This document shows, piece by piece, positions 7,827-16,594 of a stretch of DNA of 64,000 bases (positions are counted from its first letter, which is position 1; each line of letters opens with the position of its first letter). The position numbers and the translations under genes were made by a program. The DNA is from Bosea sp. 685 (lineage in GTDB: Bacteria > Pseudomonadota > Alphaproteobacteria > Rhizobiales > Beijerinckiaceae), in NCBI RefSeq assembly GCF_031884435.1, contig NZ_CP134779.1, positions 3,162,001 to 3,226,000 of the forward strand. The letters run 5' to 3'. Under the pieces are notes generated by a model, which worked only from the letters and a program-made list of their open reading frames with translations, did no database searches and was not told the DNA's origin.

Positions 7827-9941
7827 ATGGCACTGAACCAGCACGTCAGACTCGCGGTCGATATCGGCGGCACCTTCACGGATGTCGTGCTGGAGACCGA
7901 GGCCGGGCGGATGACGCGCAAGGTGCTGACGACGCCGTCGCGGCCGGAGGAAGGCGTGCTCGGCGGCATGCGATTGATCCTCTCGGATGCGCGGATGCAC
8001 ATGTCCGACATCGACGTCTTCGTCCATGGCACCACCTTGGCGACCAACGCCATCATCGAGCGCCGCGGCGCGAAAACCGCCCTGATCGCGACCGAGGGGT
8101 TTCGCGACATCATCGAGATCGGCACGGAAAGCCGCTACGACCAGTATGATCTCTCGATCGAGAAGCCGCGCCCGCTGGTGCAGCGCGCCCTGCGCTTCAC
8201 GCTACCCGAGCGCGTCGATGTGCACGGCAAAGTCCGCCTGCCACTGGATGAGGCGGCGGTCGCCGCGCTCGTGCCGAAACTGAAGGCGGCCGGTGTCGAG
8301 AGCGTCGCCGTCGCCTTCCTGCATTCCTATGCCAATGCCGAGCATGAGCGCCGCACCGGCGCGCTGCTGAAAGCTGCGATGCCCGAACTCGGCATCACGC
8401 TCTCCAGCGAGGTCTGCCCGGAGGTGCGCGAATATGAACGCACCTCGACGGCCATCGCCAATGCCTATGTCCAGCCGCTGATGGCGGGTTATCTCGCCCG
8501 CATGGCCGAGGGGCTGGCGCAGGAGCAGTTCCGTGGCGCGATCTATCTCGTGACCTCGGGCGGCGGCCTGACCTCGATCGAGACCGCGCAACGCTTCCCG
8601 GTGCGCCTCGTCGAATCCGGGCCCGCGGGCGGGGCGATCTTCGCCGCCTTGACCGCAGCCCAGCTCGGCGAAAGCAAGGTGCTCTCCTTCGACATGGGCG
8701 GCACCACGGCAAAGATCTGCCTGATCGAGAAATTCGAACCGCAATCCTCGCGCATCTTCGAGGTCGACCGCGCCGCCCGCTTCCTCAAGGGCTCAGGGCT
8801 CCCGGTGCGTATTCCGGTGATCGAGATGGTCGAGATCGGCGCCGGCGGCGGCTCGATCGCGCGGATCGATGCGTTGAAGCGCGTCACGGTCGGCCCCGAA
8901 AGCGCCTCCTCCGAGCCCGGCCCCGCCTGCTATGGACGCGGCGGCGTGCATCCCGCCGTCACCGACGCCGATGTCGTGCTCGGCATGATCGATCCAGCCT
9001 CCTTCGCCGGCGGCACCATCCCGCTCGATCCGGACTTGTCGCGCAAGGCGCTCCTGGCCGATATCGGCGAGCCGCTCGGGCTCGATGCCGAAACGGCCGC
9101 CTATGCCGTGCATGAAATGGTCTGCGAGAACATGGCGAGCGCAGCCCGCGTACATGCGGTCGAGCGCGGCGCGGTCGTCGGCGACCACACGCTGATCGCC
9201 TTCGGCGGTGCGGCTCCCCTGCATGCCGCGCGCGTCGCGGAGAAGATCGGCGTCAAGCGCGTCATCGTGCCGCCCAATGCCGGTGTCGGCTCGGCTGTCG
9301 GCTTCCTCGCCGCGCCGGTCTCCTATGAACTGGTCCGAAGCCGCCATGTCAGGCTCGATGCCTTCGACGGGGTGCTGGTCTCGGATCTTCTCTCGGAGAT
9401 GGAACTGGAAGCCCGCGCTTTGGTCGAGCCCGGCGCGCGCGGCGAACCCGTGATCGCGCGGCGAGTCGCCTTCATGCGCTATGTCGGCCAGGGCCATGAG
9501 ATCACCGTGACGCTGCCCTCCGGCGTGCTGGGCGAGCAGGACATCCCGGCGCTGCGAAGCGCTTTCGAGGCCGATTACGCCGCCCTGTTCGCACGGCCGA
9601 TTCCCGGAGCCGCGATCGAAATCCTGAGCTGGTCGGTTCTGGTCACGACGCTGCCCCCGAAGCCTGAAGTGGCGCCGCGTGTCGCGAGTTCGGCTGCGCC
9701 AGAGCCCTCCGGCAGCCGCGCCTTCCATGACGGCAAGGCGGGCGCCAGCATCATGGTCCCGCTCTATCGGCGCGAGACGATGATACCGGGCGCTTCGATC
9801 GCCGGCCCCGCCATCATCGCCGAGGACGAGACCTCGACCTTCGTCTCGATGAGCTTCGACGCGCATATCGACGCCATCGGCTGCATCGTGATGGACCGCA
9901 AGGTTCTCGACCGCCAGATTCTGGACCGCGAAGCCGCGTGA
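7827..9941 (+). CDS. Hydantoinase/oxoprolinase family protein, A subunit
   Basis: A 704-residue HyuA-type protein (N-methylhydantoinase A / 5-oxoprolinase N-half / acetone carboxylase beta superfamily), an ATP-dependent ring-opening amidohydrolase subunit. The N-terminal phosphate-binding motif VDIGGTFTDVVLE is at residues 8-20. The second ASKHA-type motif, SFDMGGTTAKICL, is near residue 290. The GAGGGSIA and ESASSEPGPACYGRGG segments characteristic of the family follow. The ATG at 7827 follows a GGAGAC ribosome site. It is translationally close to the B subunit (11 bases between stop and next ATG). With gamma-glutamyltransferase nearby, 5-oxoproline is a sensible substrate, but hydantoins cannot be excluded. 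Confidence 0.9.
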   Translation: MALNQHVRLAVDIGGTFTDVVLETEAGRMTRKVLTTPSRPEEGVLGGMRLILSDARMHMSDIDVFVHGTTLATNAIIERRGAKTALIATEGFRDIIEIGTESRYDQYDLSIEKPRPLVQRALRFTLPERVDVHGKVRLPLDEAAVAALVPKLKAAGVESVAVAFLHSYANAEHERRTGALLKAAMPELGITLSSEVCPEVREYERTSTAIANAYVQPLMAGYLARMAEGLAQEQFRGAIYLVTSGGGLTSIETAQRFPVRLVESGPAGGAIFAALTAAQLGESKVLSFDMGGTTAKICLIEKFEPQSSRIFEVDRAARFLKGSGLPVRIPVIEMVEIGAGGGSIARIDALKRVTVGPESASSEPGPACYGRGGVHPAVTDADVVLGMIDPASFAGGTIPLDPDLSRKALLADIGEPLGLDAETAAYAVHEMVCENMASAARVHAVERGAVVGDHTLIAFGGAAPLHAARVAEKIGVKRVIVPPNAGVGSAVGFLAAPVSYELVRSRHVRLDAFDGVLVSDLLSEMELEARALVEPGARGEPVIARRVAFMRYVGQGHEITVTLPSGVLGEQDIPALRSAFEADYAALFARPIPGAAIEILSWSVLVTTLPPKPEVAPRVASSAAPEPSGSRAFHDGKAGASIMVPLYRRETMIPGASIAGPAIIAEDETSTFVSMSFDAHIDAIGCIVMDRKVLDRQILDREAA

Positions 9942-9952
9942 GGAGAGATCAA

Positions 9953-11581
9953 ATGAGCCAGACCGACAAGATCAGCCTGATCGATCTCCAGATCATGTGG
10001 AACCGCCTGATCGCGGTGGTGGAGGAACAGGGCCAGATCCTGATGCGCACCGCGTTTTCGCCGATCGTGCGCGAATGCGGCGACATCTCCGCCGGCGTCT
10101 TCGACCTGCAGGGCCGGATGCTGGCCCAGGGCGTCACCGGCACGCCGGGTCACGTCAACTCCATGGCGGAATCGGTGAAGCACTTCATCCGCCATTTCCC
10201 GATCGAGACGATGAAGGAAGGCGACGCCTACATCACCAACGATCCCTGGATGGGCACCGGCCATCTCAACGATTTCGTGGTAACGACGCCCGCCTTCAGG
10301 AACGGCAAGCCGGTCGCGCTGTTCTCCTGCACCAGCCATCTGATGGATATCGGCGGCATCGGCTTCGGGCCCGACGCCACCGACGTCTTCATGGAGGGGC
10401 TCTATCTGCCGATGCTGAAACTGATCGACGCCGGCAAGGTCGACCAGAACGTCATGGCGATCATCCGCGCCAATACGCGCCAGCCCGTCGATACCGAAGG
10501 CGACACCTATTCGCTCGCCGCCTGCAACGACATGGGCGCAAAACGCCTGGTCGAGATGATGGACGAGTTCGGCATCGAGACGCTCGACGAGCTCGCCGAC
10601 CATATCTGCGAGCGCTCACGCGAAGCCGTGCTTGCCGAGATCGCCAAGCTGCCGAAAGGCAGCTGGCGCAACGAGATGGTGGTCGACGGTTATGACGTGC
10701 CGGTCACGCTCGCCGCCGAGCTGACGATCTCGGATGACGGCATCCATGTCGATTTCACCGGCACCTCGCCGCAGGCGCAGCGCGGCATCAACGTGCCGCA
10801 TTCCTATACCACCGCCTATACGGTCTTCGGGCTGGGCTGCGTCGTCGCCGCCCAAATCCCCAACAACGCCGGCTCATTGGGCCCGCTGACTGTTTCCGCG
10901 CCATCAGGCTCGATCCTGAACGCGCCCAAGCCGGCAGCCGTGTCCTCGCGCCATGTCATCGGCCAGATGCTGCCCGACGTCGTCTTCGGCTGCCTGCGCC
11001 AGGTCATTCCGGAGCGCGTGCCGGCCGAGGGCACCTCCTGTCTGTGGAATCTGAACGTGCGCGGCCGGACACATGCCGGCGCGCAGGGCAATTACGGTTT
11101 CGCCATGGCCGTCACGAGCAATGGTGGCACCGGCGCGCGCTTCGACAAGGACGGGCTCTCCGCCACTGCCTATCCCAGTGGCGTGCGCGGCACACCCGTC
11201 GAGAACGCCGAGACGCAGACGCCCCTGATCTTCTGGAAGAAGGAGTTGCGCCCCGACAGCGGCGGCAATGGCCGCACGCGCGGCGGCCACGGCCAGATCA
11301 TCGAGATCGAGAGCGGGGTCGACGCCTCCTTCGAGATCCTGGCCGCCTTCGACCGTATCGACCATCCGCCGCGCGGACGCGATGGCGGCGGCAACGGCGC
11401 GGCCGGCTATGTCGGGCTCAAATCCGGCAGGAAGCTCAAGGGCAAGGGCTTTCAGGAGATTCCGGCGGGAGACCGGCTGGTCGTCCTGACCCCGGGCGGC
11501 GCCGGCATCGGCAACCCCGCTGAGCGCGACCCGGCCTTGCTCCGCCGCGACATCGAGGAAGAGCTGGTCAGCGCCAGCTAG
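9953..11581 (+). CDS. Hydantoinase B/oxoprolinase family protein, B subunit
   Basis: A 542-residue HyuB-type partner of the preceding gene, corresponding to the C-terminal half of eukaryotic 5-oxoprolinase. Typical segments are MWNRLIAVVEEQGQIL near the N-terminus, ECGDISAGVFD, ITNDPWMGTGHLNDFVV, the HLMDIGGIG stretch and the late GGNGRTRGGHGQIIE. The ATG at 9953 has AGGAGAG upstream. A GTG at 9938 overlapping the A-subunit stop is less likely. The stop codon lies inside a perfect 12-base inverted repeat (11579-11632). It forms a two-gene unit with the A subunit and precedes a TRAP importer on the same strand. Confidence 0.9.
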   Translation: MSQTDKISLIDLQIMWNRLIAVVEEQGQILMRTAFSPIVRECGDISAGVFDLQGRMLAQGVTGTPGHVNSMAESVKHFIRHFPIETMKEGDAYITNDPWMGTGHLNDFVVTTPAFRNGKPVALFSCTSHLMDIGGIGFGPDATDVFMEGLYLPMLKLIDAGKVDQNVMAIIRANTRQPVDTEGDTYSLAACNDMGAKRLVEMMDEFGIETLDELADHICERSREAVLAEIAKLPKGSWRNEMVVDGYDVPVTLAAELTISDDGIHVDFTGTSPQAQRGINVPHSYTTAYTVFGLGCVVAAQIPNNAGSLGPLTVSAPSGSILNAPKPAAVSSRHVIGQMLPDVVFGCLRQVIPERVPAEGTSCLWNLNVRGRTHAGAQGNYGFAMAVTSNGGTGARFDKDGLSATAYPSGVRGTPVENAETQTPLIFWKKELRPDSGGNGRTRGGHGQIIEIESGVDASFEILAAFDRIDHPPRGRDGGGNGAAGYVGLKSGRKLKGKGFQEIPAGDRLVVLTPGGAGIGNPAERDPALLRRDIEEELVSAS

Positions 11582-11632
11582 AGCATCGGCTTCTTCCGAG
11601 AACCGGATTCCACCTTTCGGGCCGATGCTCTA
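11579..11632. repeat. Palindromic repeat overlapping the HyuB-type stop codon
   Basis: TAGAGCATCGGC (11579-11590) and GCCGATGCTCTA (11621-11632) are perfect 12-base arms around a core with GAACCGGATTCCACCTTTCGG. The element resembles the other GAGC...GAACCGG...GCTC repeats of this window. It supplies the stop codon of the gene before it and may act as a transcript end or stability element. Confidence 0.7.
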
Positions 11633-11715
11633 GCCCGCCACCTCGGCCCCTGGTTGGCCGGGGATTTGCTTTCTCCCCCACCGACACACGACTTCACCGG
11701 AAGGGCTTACGGATC

Positions 11716-12720
11716 ATGGCGGACCATCGCATCGCGCGGCGCGCGTTTCTGCTGGGAATGGGGTTGCTCGGCATGCTGGCCCAGCCTGCTGCCGCACAAA
11801 CCCAGCTCGACCTCTCGACCGTCTGGCCCGAAAGCAATTTCCACACGCAAAACGCCATGCGCTACGCCGAAGAGGTCAAGAAGGCGACGAATGGCGGCGT
11901 CGACATCCTGGTCAAGGCCGGCGGCCAGCTCGGCTTCAAGGGACCCGAGCATCTGCGCGCCGTGCGCGACGGCATCGTGCCGATGGCCGATATCCTCAAC
12001 ATCCAGCAGGTCGGCGACGAGCCCTTCATGGGCGTGGAAAGCGTGCCCTTCCTCGTCGGCACGCCCGAGGAACTCAAGGTCCTGCACAAATATGTGCGGC
12101 CCGAATACGACAAGATCGCCGAGCGCAACAACCAGAAGATCCTCTTCATCGTGCCCTGGCCGACGCAATATCTGCAGCTCAAGGCCAAGGCGACCACGGT
12201 CGAGATGCTGAAGAACATCAAGATCCGCGTGCCCGACAAGAACGCCGTCGACATGCTCAACGCGGTCGGCATGTCGCCGGTCCTGATCCCCTGGGGCGAG
12301 ACCGTGCCGGCGCTGGCCTCGGGCGTGGTCTCGGGCGTCTCGACCTCGGCGGTGTCAGGCGTCGACGGCAAGTTCTGGGAGTTCCTGAAATATGTGCTGC
12401 CGACCAACCATGTCTGGTCGTCCGAGATGGTCACCATCAATCTCGACAGCTGGAAGAAGCTGAAGCCCGAGGAGCGCAAGGCGATGGAGGAGATCGCCAT
12501 CAAGCTCGAGCCCGATTTCTGGGCGGCCTCGGTCAAGGCCGATACCGACAGCCTGAAGCGCCTGACCGAGGGCGGCATGGAGATCGTCCCGGTGCCGGCG
12601 CCGATGATGGCCGATCTGCGCGCCAAGACCGCGCCGCTGCTCGACGCCTTCCTCAAGCGCGTTCCCGCCGCCGACAAGCCGGTGAAGGCCTATCTCACCG
12701 AGATGAAGCGCGGCTCGTGA
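11716..12720 (+). CDS. dctP: TRAP transporter substrate-binding protein (DctP family)
   Basis: A 334-residue periplasmic binding protein of the TRAP family. The signal peptide has twin arginines (IARRAFLLG), a hydrophobic run and a likely AAAQ cleavage. Family features include the LDLSTVWPESNFHTQNAMRYAEEVKKAT opening region, the GPEHLRAVRDG stretch and the conserved ligand-site Arg in KNIKIRVPDKN, which usually salt-bridges a carboxylate. Two membrane subunits follow directly. The ligand is probably an organic acid, possibly linked to the hydantoinase/oxoprolinase pair just upstream. That link is only by proximity. Confidence 0.9.
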   Translation: MADHRIARRAFLLGMGLLGMLAQPAAAQTQLDLSTVWPESNFHTQNAMRYAEEVKKATNGGVDILVKAGGQLGFKGPEHLRAVRDGIVPMADILNIQQVGDEPFMGVESVPFLVGTPEELKVLHKYVRPEYDKIAERNNQKILFIVPWPTQYLQLKAKATTVEMLKNIKIRVPDKNAVDMLNAVGMSPVLIPWGETVPALASGVVSGVSTSAVSGVDGKFWEFLKYVLPTNHVWSSEMVTINLDSWKKLKPEERKAMEEIAIKLEPDFWAASVKADTDSLKRLTEGGMEIVPVPAPMMADLRAKTAPLLDAFLKRVPAADKPVKAYLTEMKRGS

Positions 12721-13343
12721 CCAACGCCTCTCCCTCCGAACCACCAAGGTTTGCCGAACCGCCAAGGTTTGCCGAACCGCAAGCGGTCGCCGTTCCGGCG
12801 GCCCTGCGCGCCGTGCTCGACGGGATCGACCGTCTCAGCCGCCTTGACGGCTGGATCGGCGGCGGCTGCCTGCTGGCGCTGACATTGCTCATGCTGTGCG
12901 AGATCGGCACCCGCTTCCTGTCGAACTTCCTGCCCTTCTTCCCAGCCTCCATCCCGGTGGCGTGGGAGTATTCCTCCTATCTGATGGCGGCCTCCTTCAC
13001 ATTTGGGGCCGCCATGACGCTGCGCGCGGGAGGCCATGTCCGCGTCACCCTGCTGATCGGCAAGGCCCCGCCGGCCTTGCGGCGGCCGCTGGAGGTCCTG
13101 GCGGCGCTGCTCGGCTTCGCCTTCATGAGCTTCCTGACCTACGCGATGGTGCGCTTCGCCTGGGGCTCGTTCAGCCGGGGCCAGACCTCGGTCTCGAGCG
13201 ACACGCCGGTCTGGTTTCCCCAGGCCGTGGTGACCTTCGGCATGCTGCTTTTGACGCTGCAGTACCTTGCGCGCGTCATCCAGGCAGCTCTTGGCCTGCC
13301 GCTGGAAGATCATTCGATGAAGGCCGCGTCCCCCGCGGACTGA
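12717..13343 (+). CDS. dctQ: TRAP transporter small permease (DctQ family)
   Basis: A 208-residue four-helix membrane subunit. It starts at GTG 12717 and overlaps the stop of the binding-protein gene by four bases, so translation is coupled. Helices are visible at LLALTLLMLCEIG, the segment after PVAWEYSSYLMAAS, the FAFMSFLTYAMV stretch and the C-terminal VVTFGMLLLTLQYLARV. The N-terminal cytoplasmic tail carries an exact 18-base tandem duplication encoding two copies of PPRFAE (12744-12779), unusual for the family and probably a recent slippage product. Together with the large subunit it forms the secondary, sodium-linked importer. Confidence 0.88.
   Translation: MTNASPSEPPRFAEPPRFAEPQAVAVPAALRAVLDGIDRLSRLDGWIGGGCLLALTLLMLCEIGTRFLSNFLPFFPASIPVAWEYSSYLMAASFTFGAAMTLRAGGHVRVTLLIGKAPPALRRPLEVLAALLGFAFMSFLTYAMVRFAWGSFSRGQTSVSSDTPVWFPQAVVTFGMLLLTLQYLARVIQAALGLPLEDHSMKAASPAD
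12744..12779. repeat. 18-bp perfect tandem repeat, two copies
   Basis: CCAAGGTTTGCCGAACCG occurs at 12744-12761 and again at 12762-12779 with no mismatch, in frame inside the DctQ N-terminal tail. It is one of four 18-base tandem arrays in this window. Confidence 0.9.
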
Positions 13344-13407
13344 GCAGCGCCTCACCACAGCGCCCTTCCCCTACTCAAGGACCGGTGCTCCGGTCGGGAT
13401 CACACCC

Positions 13408-14712
13408 ATGTCCATCGAAGTCATCGTCATGTTCGCGATCCTGTTCGGCCTCCTGGCCTGCGGGTTGTGGATCGGTCTGACGCTCGCGCTGACCGGCACG
13501 GTGCTGCTCTTCCTGTTCCGTTCGATGCCGCTCGACCGGCTCTTGCCGCAATATGCCTGGAACATCCTGACGACGCAGGAACTGCTGGCGCTGCCGCTCT
13601 TCATCCTGATGGGCGAGTTGCTGTTCCGCACCCATCTGTCGCGCTCCTTGTTCAAGGGGCTCGCGCCCTGGGCCGGCCTGCTGCCCGGGCGCTTGCTGCA
13701 TGTGAACATCTTCGGCTGCACGATCTTCGCGGCGATCTCCGGCTCCTCGGCTGCGACCACCCAGGTTGTCGGGCGCATCGCGCTCACCGAACTGCTCAAG
13801 CGCGGCTACTCCAAGGACATCGCCATCGGCTCGCTGGCGGGCGCCGGCACGCTCGGCTTCCTGATCCCGCCCTCCAACATCATGATCATCTATGGCGTGC
13901 TCGGTGACGTCTCGATCCTGAAGCTGTTCACCGCCGGCTTCATCCCGGGCTTCCTGCTCGCCGGCACCTTCATGGCCTGGGTGATGATCCACACCACGCT
14001 GCGCGGCGACCTCGTGCCGCAAGCCGAAAACGATCTGCGCAATCTGAGCTGGCGCGAGCGCTTTTCCGCTCTGCGCGATCTGGCCCCTGCGCTGTTCCTG
14101 ATCCTGTGCGTGCTCGGCTCGATGTATGGCGGCATCGCGACGCCGTCCGAAGCGGCGGCTGTCGGCGTGCTCGGCGCGGCGCTCGTCACCGCCTTCCAGG
14201 GCTCACTGAATTTCGAGGCGATCAAGGGCATCCTGATCGGCTCGGTGATCACCTGCTCGATGATCGCGCTGATCGTGCTGGGCGCCTCGATCCTGGGCAA
14301 TGCCGCTGCCTTCCTTGGCATTCCCCAGGCGGTCGCCGCCTTCGTCAAGGGGCTGAATCTCACGCCCTTCATGCTGATCGTCGTGCTGATCGCCTTCTAT
14401 ATCGTGCTCGGCTGCTTCCTCGACGGCTTCTCGATGATCGTGATGACGCTGCCGATCGTGCTGCCGATCGTGAAGCAGGCCGGGTTCGACCCGATCTGGT
14501 TCGGCGTCTTCATGGTGCTGGTGGTGGAGATGGCGCAGATCACGCCGCCGGTCGGGTTCAACCTGTTCGTGATCCAGGGCCTGACCGGGGACGGCCTCGG
14601 CTACATCGCCAAGGTGACCTTCCCCTATCTGGTCATCCTGGTCCTGTTCACCCTGCTTTTGACGGTCTATCCCGAGATCGTGCTGTGGCTGCCGAAAGTG
14701 CTGGCGGGGTAG
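13408..14712 (+). CDS. dctM: TRAP transporter large permease (DctM family)
   Basis: A 434-residue hydrophobic subunit of 12 or so membrane helices, the transport channel of the TRAP system. Family hallmarks are the LPLFILMGELLFR segment, the GCTIFAAISGSSAATTQVVGRIALTEL stretch, LIPPSNIMIIYGVL and the late MAQITPPVGFNLFVIQG. It lies 64 bases after the small permease and ends the three-gene operon. A minus-strand molbindin gene follows after 28 bases. Confidence 0.92.
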   Translation: MSIEVIVMFAILFGLLACGLWIGLTLALTGTVLLFLFRSMPLDRLLPQYAWNILTTQELLALPLFILMGELLFRTHLSRSLFKGLAPWAGLLPGRLLHVNIFGCTIFAAISGSSAATTQVVGRIALTELLKRGYSKDIAIGSLAGAGTLGFLIPPSNIMIIYGVLGDVSILKLFTAGFIPGFLLAGTFMAWVMIHTTLRGDLVPQAENDLRNLSWRERFSALRDLAPALFLILCVLGSMYGGIATPSEAAAVGVLGAALVTAFQGSLNFEAIKGILIGSVITCSMIALIVLGASILGNAAAFLGIPQAVAAFVKGLNLTPFMLIVVLIAFYIVLGCFLDGFSMIVMTLPIVLPIVKQAGFDPIWFGVFMVLVVEMAQITPPVGFNLFVIQGLTGDGLGYIAKVTFPYLVILVLFTLLLTVYPEIVLWLPKVLAG

Positions 14713-14740
14713 GTTCCTCCCCGCCGGGCGGCCTTTCGCT

Positions 14741-14947
14741 TCAATCGATCGCGATCATCACGTCGGACGCCTTGACCACGGCATAGGCCTGCTGCCCGAC
14801 AGCGAGCTTGAGCTGCTCCACCGCCGCATTGGTGATCGCCGAGGTCACGATGGTGCCACCGACGTCGAGGCGGACATGAGCGGTCGTCGCGCCCTTGGTG
14901 ATTTCGATGATCGTGCCTTTGAGCTGGTTGCGGGCGCTGATCTTCAC
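14741..14947 (-). CDS. Stand-alone molbindin (single TOBE/Mop domain)
   Basis: A 68-residue protein consisting of one Mop/TOBE domain: MKISARNQLKGTIIEI, then GATTAHVRLDVGGTIVTSAIT and QAYAVVKASDVMIAID. Molbindins oligomerise and bind molybdate or tungstate in the cytoplasm for storage or buffering. The start is GTG at 14945-14947, with AGGAG seven bases upstream. It diverges from modA across 145 bases. The ModE regulator in this cluster lacks the TOBE domains that normally sense molybdate, so this small protein may supply sensing or storage separately. That last point is inference. Confidence 0.9.
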   Translation of the reverse strand: MKISARNQLKGTIIEITKGATTAHVRLDVGGTIVTSAITNAAVEQLKLAVGQQAYAVVKASDVMIAID

Positions 14948-15040
14948 GGGTTTTCTCCTGAAACGATGGGCCGCTCGACCCTGGAATAGGGTGGCAGACC
15001 GAGCCCAGCGCAATTGTTGGGCTCGACCTGTTGCGGCAGC

Positions 15041-15064
15041 CGTTATATTCAACCAAACAGAACG
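15041..15064. promoter_or_regulatory. Candidate ModE box upstream of modA
   Basis: CGTTATAT at 15041 and ACAGAACG at 15057-15064 form an imperfect dyad. The left arm matches the CGTTATAT half-site of known ModE operators; the right arm is weak. The site sits about 30 bases before the modA start and within the divergent region shared with the molbindin gene. Confidence 0.4.
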
Positions 15065-15092
15065 AAGGCAAATGCGACAAGGGTGAACGCAG

Positions 15093-15899
15093 ATGACGAC
15101 GAACCGCCGATTTGTGATGGGTTTCACGGCCGCGCTGCTGCTCGGCTTCGGCTCCAGCCTCGCCACCGCGCAGGCCCAGACCAAGGAACTCGTCATCTTC
15201 GCGGCCGCGAGCCTGAAGAACGCGCTCGACGAGGCGACAGCAGCCTGGGTGAAGGAAACCGGTAAGCCGGCTCCAAAAATTTCCTATGCGGCCAGCAATG
15301 CGCTCGCCAAGCAGCTCGAACAGGGCGCCCCGGCCGATCTCTTCCTCTCGGCCGATCTCGATTGGATGGACTATGCGGCGAGCAAGAACCTGATCAAGCC
15401 GGAGACGCGGATCAGCCTGCTGGCCAACCGGATCGTGCTGGTCGCCCCCTCGGATTCGACGGCACAGGTCGCCCTGACAGCCGGTGTCGATCTGAGCGCC
15501 GCACTCGGCTCGGGGCGCCTCGCCATGGGCAATGTCGATTCCGTGCCAGCCGGCAAATACGGCAAGGCGGCGCTGGAGAAGCTCGGCGGTTGGGACAAGG
15601 TCAAGGACAAGATCGCGCAGGCGGACAATGTCCGCGCTGCCCTGCTCCTGGTGTCGCGGGGCGAGGCGCCGCTCGGCATCGTCTACGCCACCGATGCCGC
15701 CGCCGACCCCAAGGTCAAGGTCGCGGCGGTCTTCCCGGAGGATTCGCACCCGCCGATCATCTATCCCGTCGCGGTGACGAAGGATGCGACCAATCCTGAC
15801 GCGCAAGGCTTCCTGACCTATCTGCGCGGCGCCGGGCCGAAGGCCGCCTTCGAACGCCAAGGCTTCACCGTGCTGAACAGGCCCGCCAACGCCTCGTGA
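15093..15899 (+). CDS. modA: Molybdate ABC transporter substrate-binding protein ModA
   Basis: A 268-residue periplasmic molybdate-binding protein. It has a signal peptide (hydrophobic run, AQAQ), then the ModA opening LVIFAAASLKNALDEA, with the Ser of AAASL and the later Ser of SYAASNALAKQLEQGAPAD as expected oxyanion ligands. The DLFLSADLDWMDYA and VALLLVSRGEAPLGIVYATDA-like stretches are also typical. Size is normal. The stop overlaps the modB start (GTGA), showing translational coupling in modABC. Confidence 0.95.
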   Translation: MTTNRRFVMGFTAALLLGFGSSLATAQAQTKELVIFAAASLKNALDEATAAWVKETGKPAPKISYAASNALAKQLEQGAPADLFLSADLDWMDYAASKNLIKPETRISLLANRIVLVAPSDSTAQVALTAGVDLSAALGSGRLAMGNVDSVPAGKYGKAALEKLGGWDKVKDKIAQADNVRAALLLVSRGEAPLGIVYATDAAADPKVKVAAVFPEDSHPPIIYPVAVTKDATNPDAQGFLTYLRGAGPKAAFERQGFTVLNRPANAS

Positions 15900-16594
15900 G
15901 CGACTGGTTGTCTCCCGAGGAATGGACGGCGGTCCGCCTGAGCCTGGTCGTCGCGACGACCGCCATGCTCGCAAGCCTGCCGCTCGGGCTTTGCGTCGCC
16001 TTCCTGCTCGCGCGCGGTCGCTTCTGGGGCAAATCGCTGCTCGATGCCGCCGTCCACCTGCCGTTGATCATGCCGCCCGTCGTGACCGGCTACCTCCTGC
16101 TGATCGGCTTTGGCCGGCGCGGGCCGATCGGGCAGTTCCTCTATGATTATTTCGGCATCGTGCTCTCCTTCCGCTGGACGGGCGCGGTGCTGGCCGCCGC
16201 GGTCATGGGCTTTCCCCTGATGGTACGCGCCATCCGCCTCTCGATCGAGGCGGTCGACCGCAAGCTGGAGGACGCAGCCGGCACGCTCGGCGCCAGCCCC
16301 GCCTGGGTCTTTCTCGTCGTCACGCTGCCGCTTTGCCTACCCGGCATCGTCGTCGGCATGATCTTGTGCTTCGCCAAGGCGATGGGCGAATTCGGCGCGA
16401 CCATCACCTTCGTCTCCAACATCCCCGGGGAGACGCAGACCTTGCCCTCGGCGATCTACACCTTCACCCAGGTGCCCGGCGGCGAGGCCGGCGCGACGCG
16501 CCTCACGCTGATCTCGATCGGGATCTCGGTCACGGCATTGTTCGTCTCGGAATGGATGGCGCGCTTCGTCGGACGCAGGATCGCGGTCGAATGA
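15896..16594 (+). CDS. modB: Molybdate ABC transporter permease ModB
   Basis: A 232-residue inner-membrane permease with five or so helices. The EAA-type loop is visible at EDAAGTLGASPAWVFLVVTLPLCLPGIVVG, and AKAMGEFGATITFVSNIPGETQTLP is the typical ModB signature. It starts at GTG 15896, overlapping modA by four bases, and its TGA overlaps the modC ATG. Confidence 0.95.
   Translation: MSDWLSPEEWTAVRLSLVVATTAMLASLPLGLCVAFLLARGRFWGKSLLDAAVHLPLIMPPVVTGYLLLIGFGRRGPIGQFLYDYFGIVLSFRWTGAVLAAAVMGFPLMVRAIRLSIEAVDRKLEDAAGTLGASPAWVFLVVTLPLCLPGIVVGMILCFAKAMGEFGATITFVSNIPGETQTLPSAIYTFTQVPGGEAGATRLTLISIGISVTALFVSEWMARFVGRRIAVE

Noticed and set aside
11645..11665. A hairpin (CCCCTGG ... CCGGGG) before the TRAP binding-protein gene as an intrinsic terminator
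   Set aside because: The stem has a bulge, the loop is short and only an interrupted T stretch follows; too weak to call.
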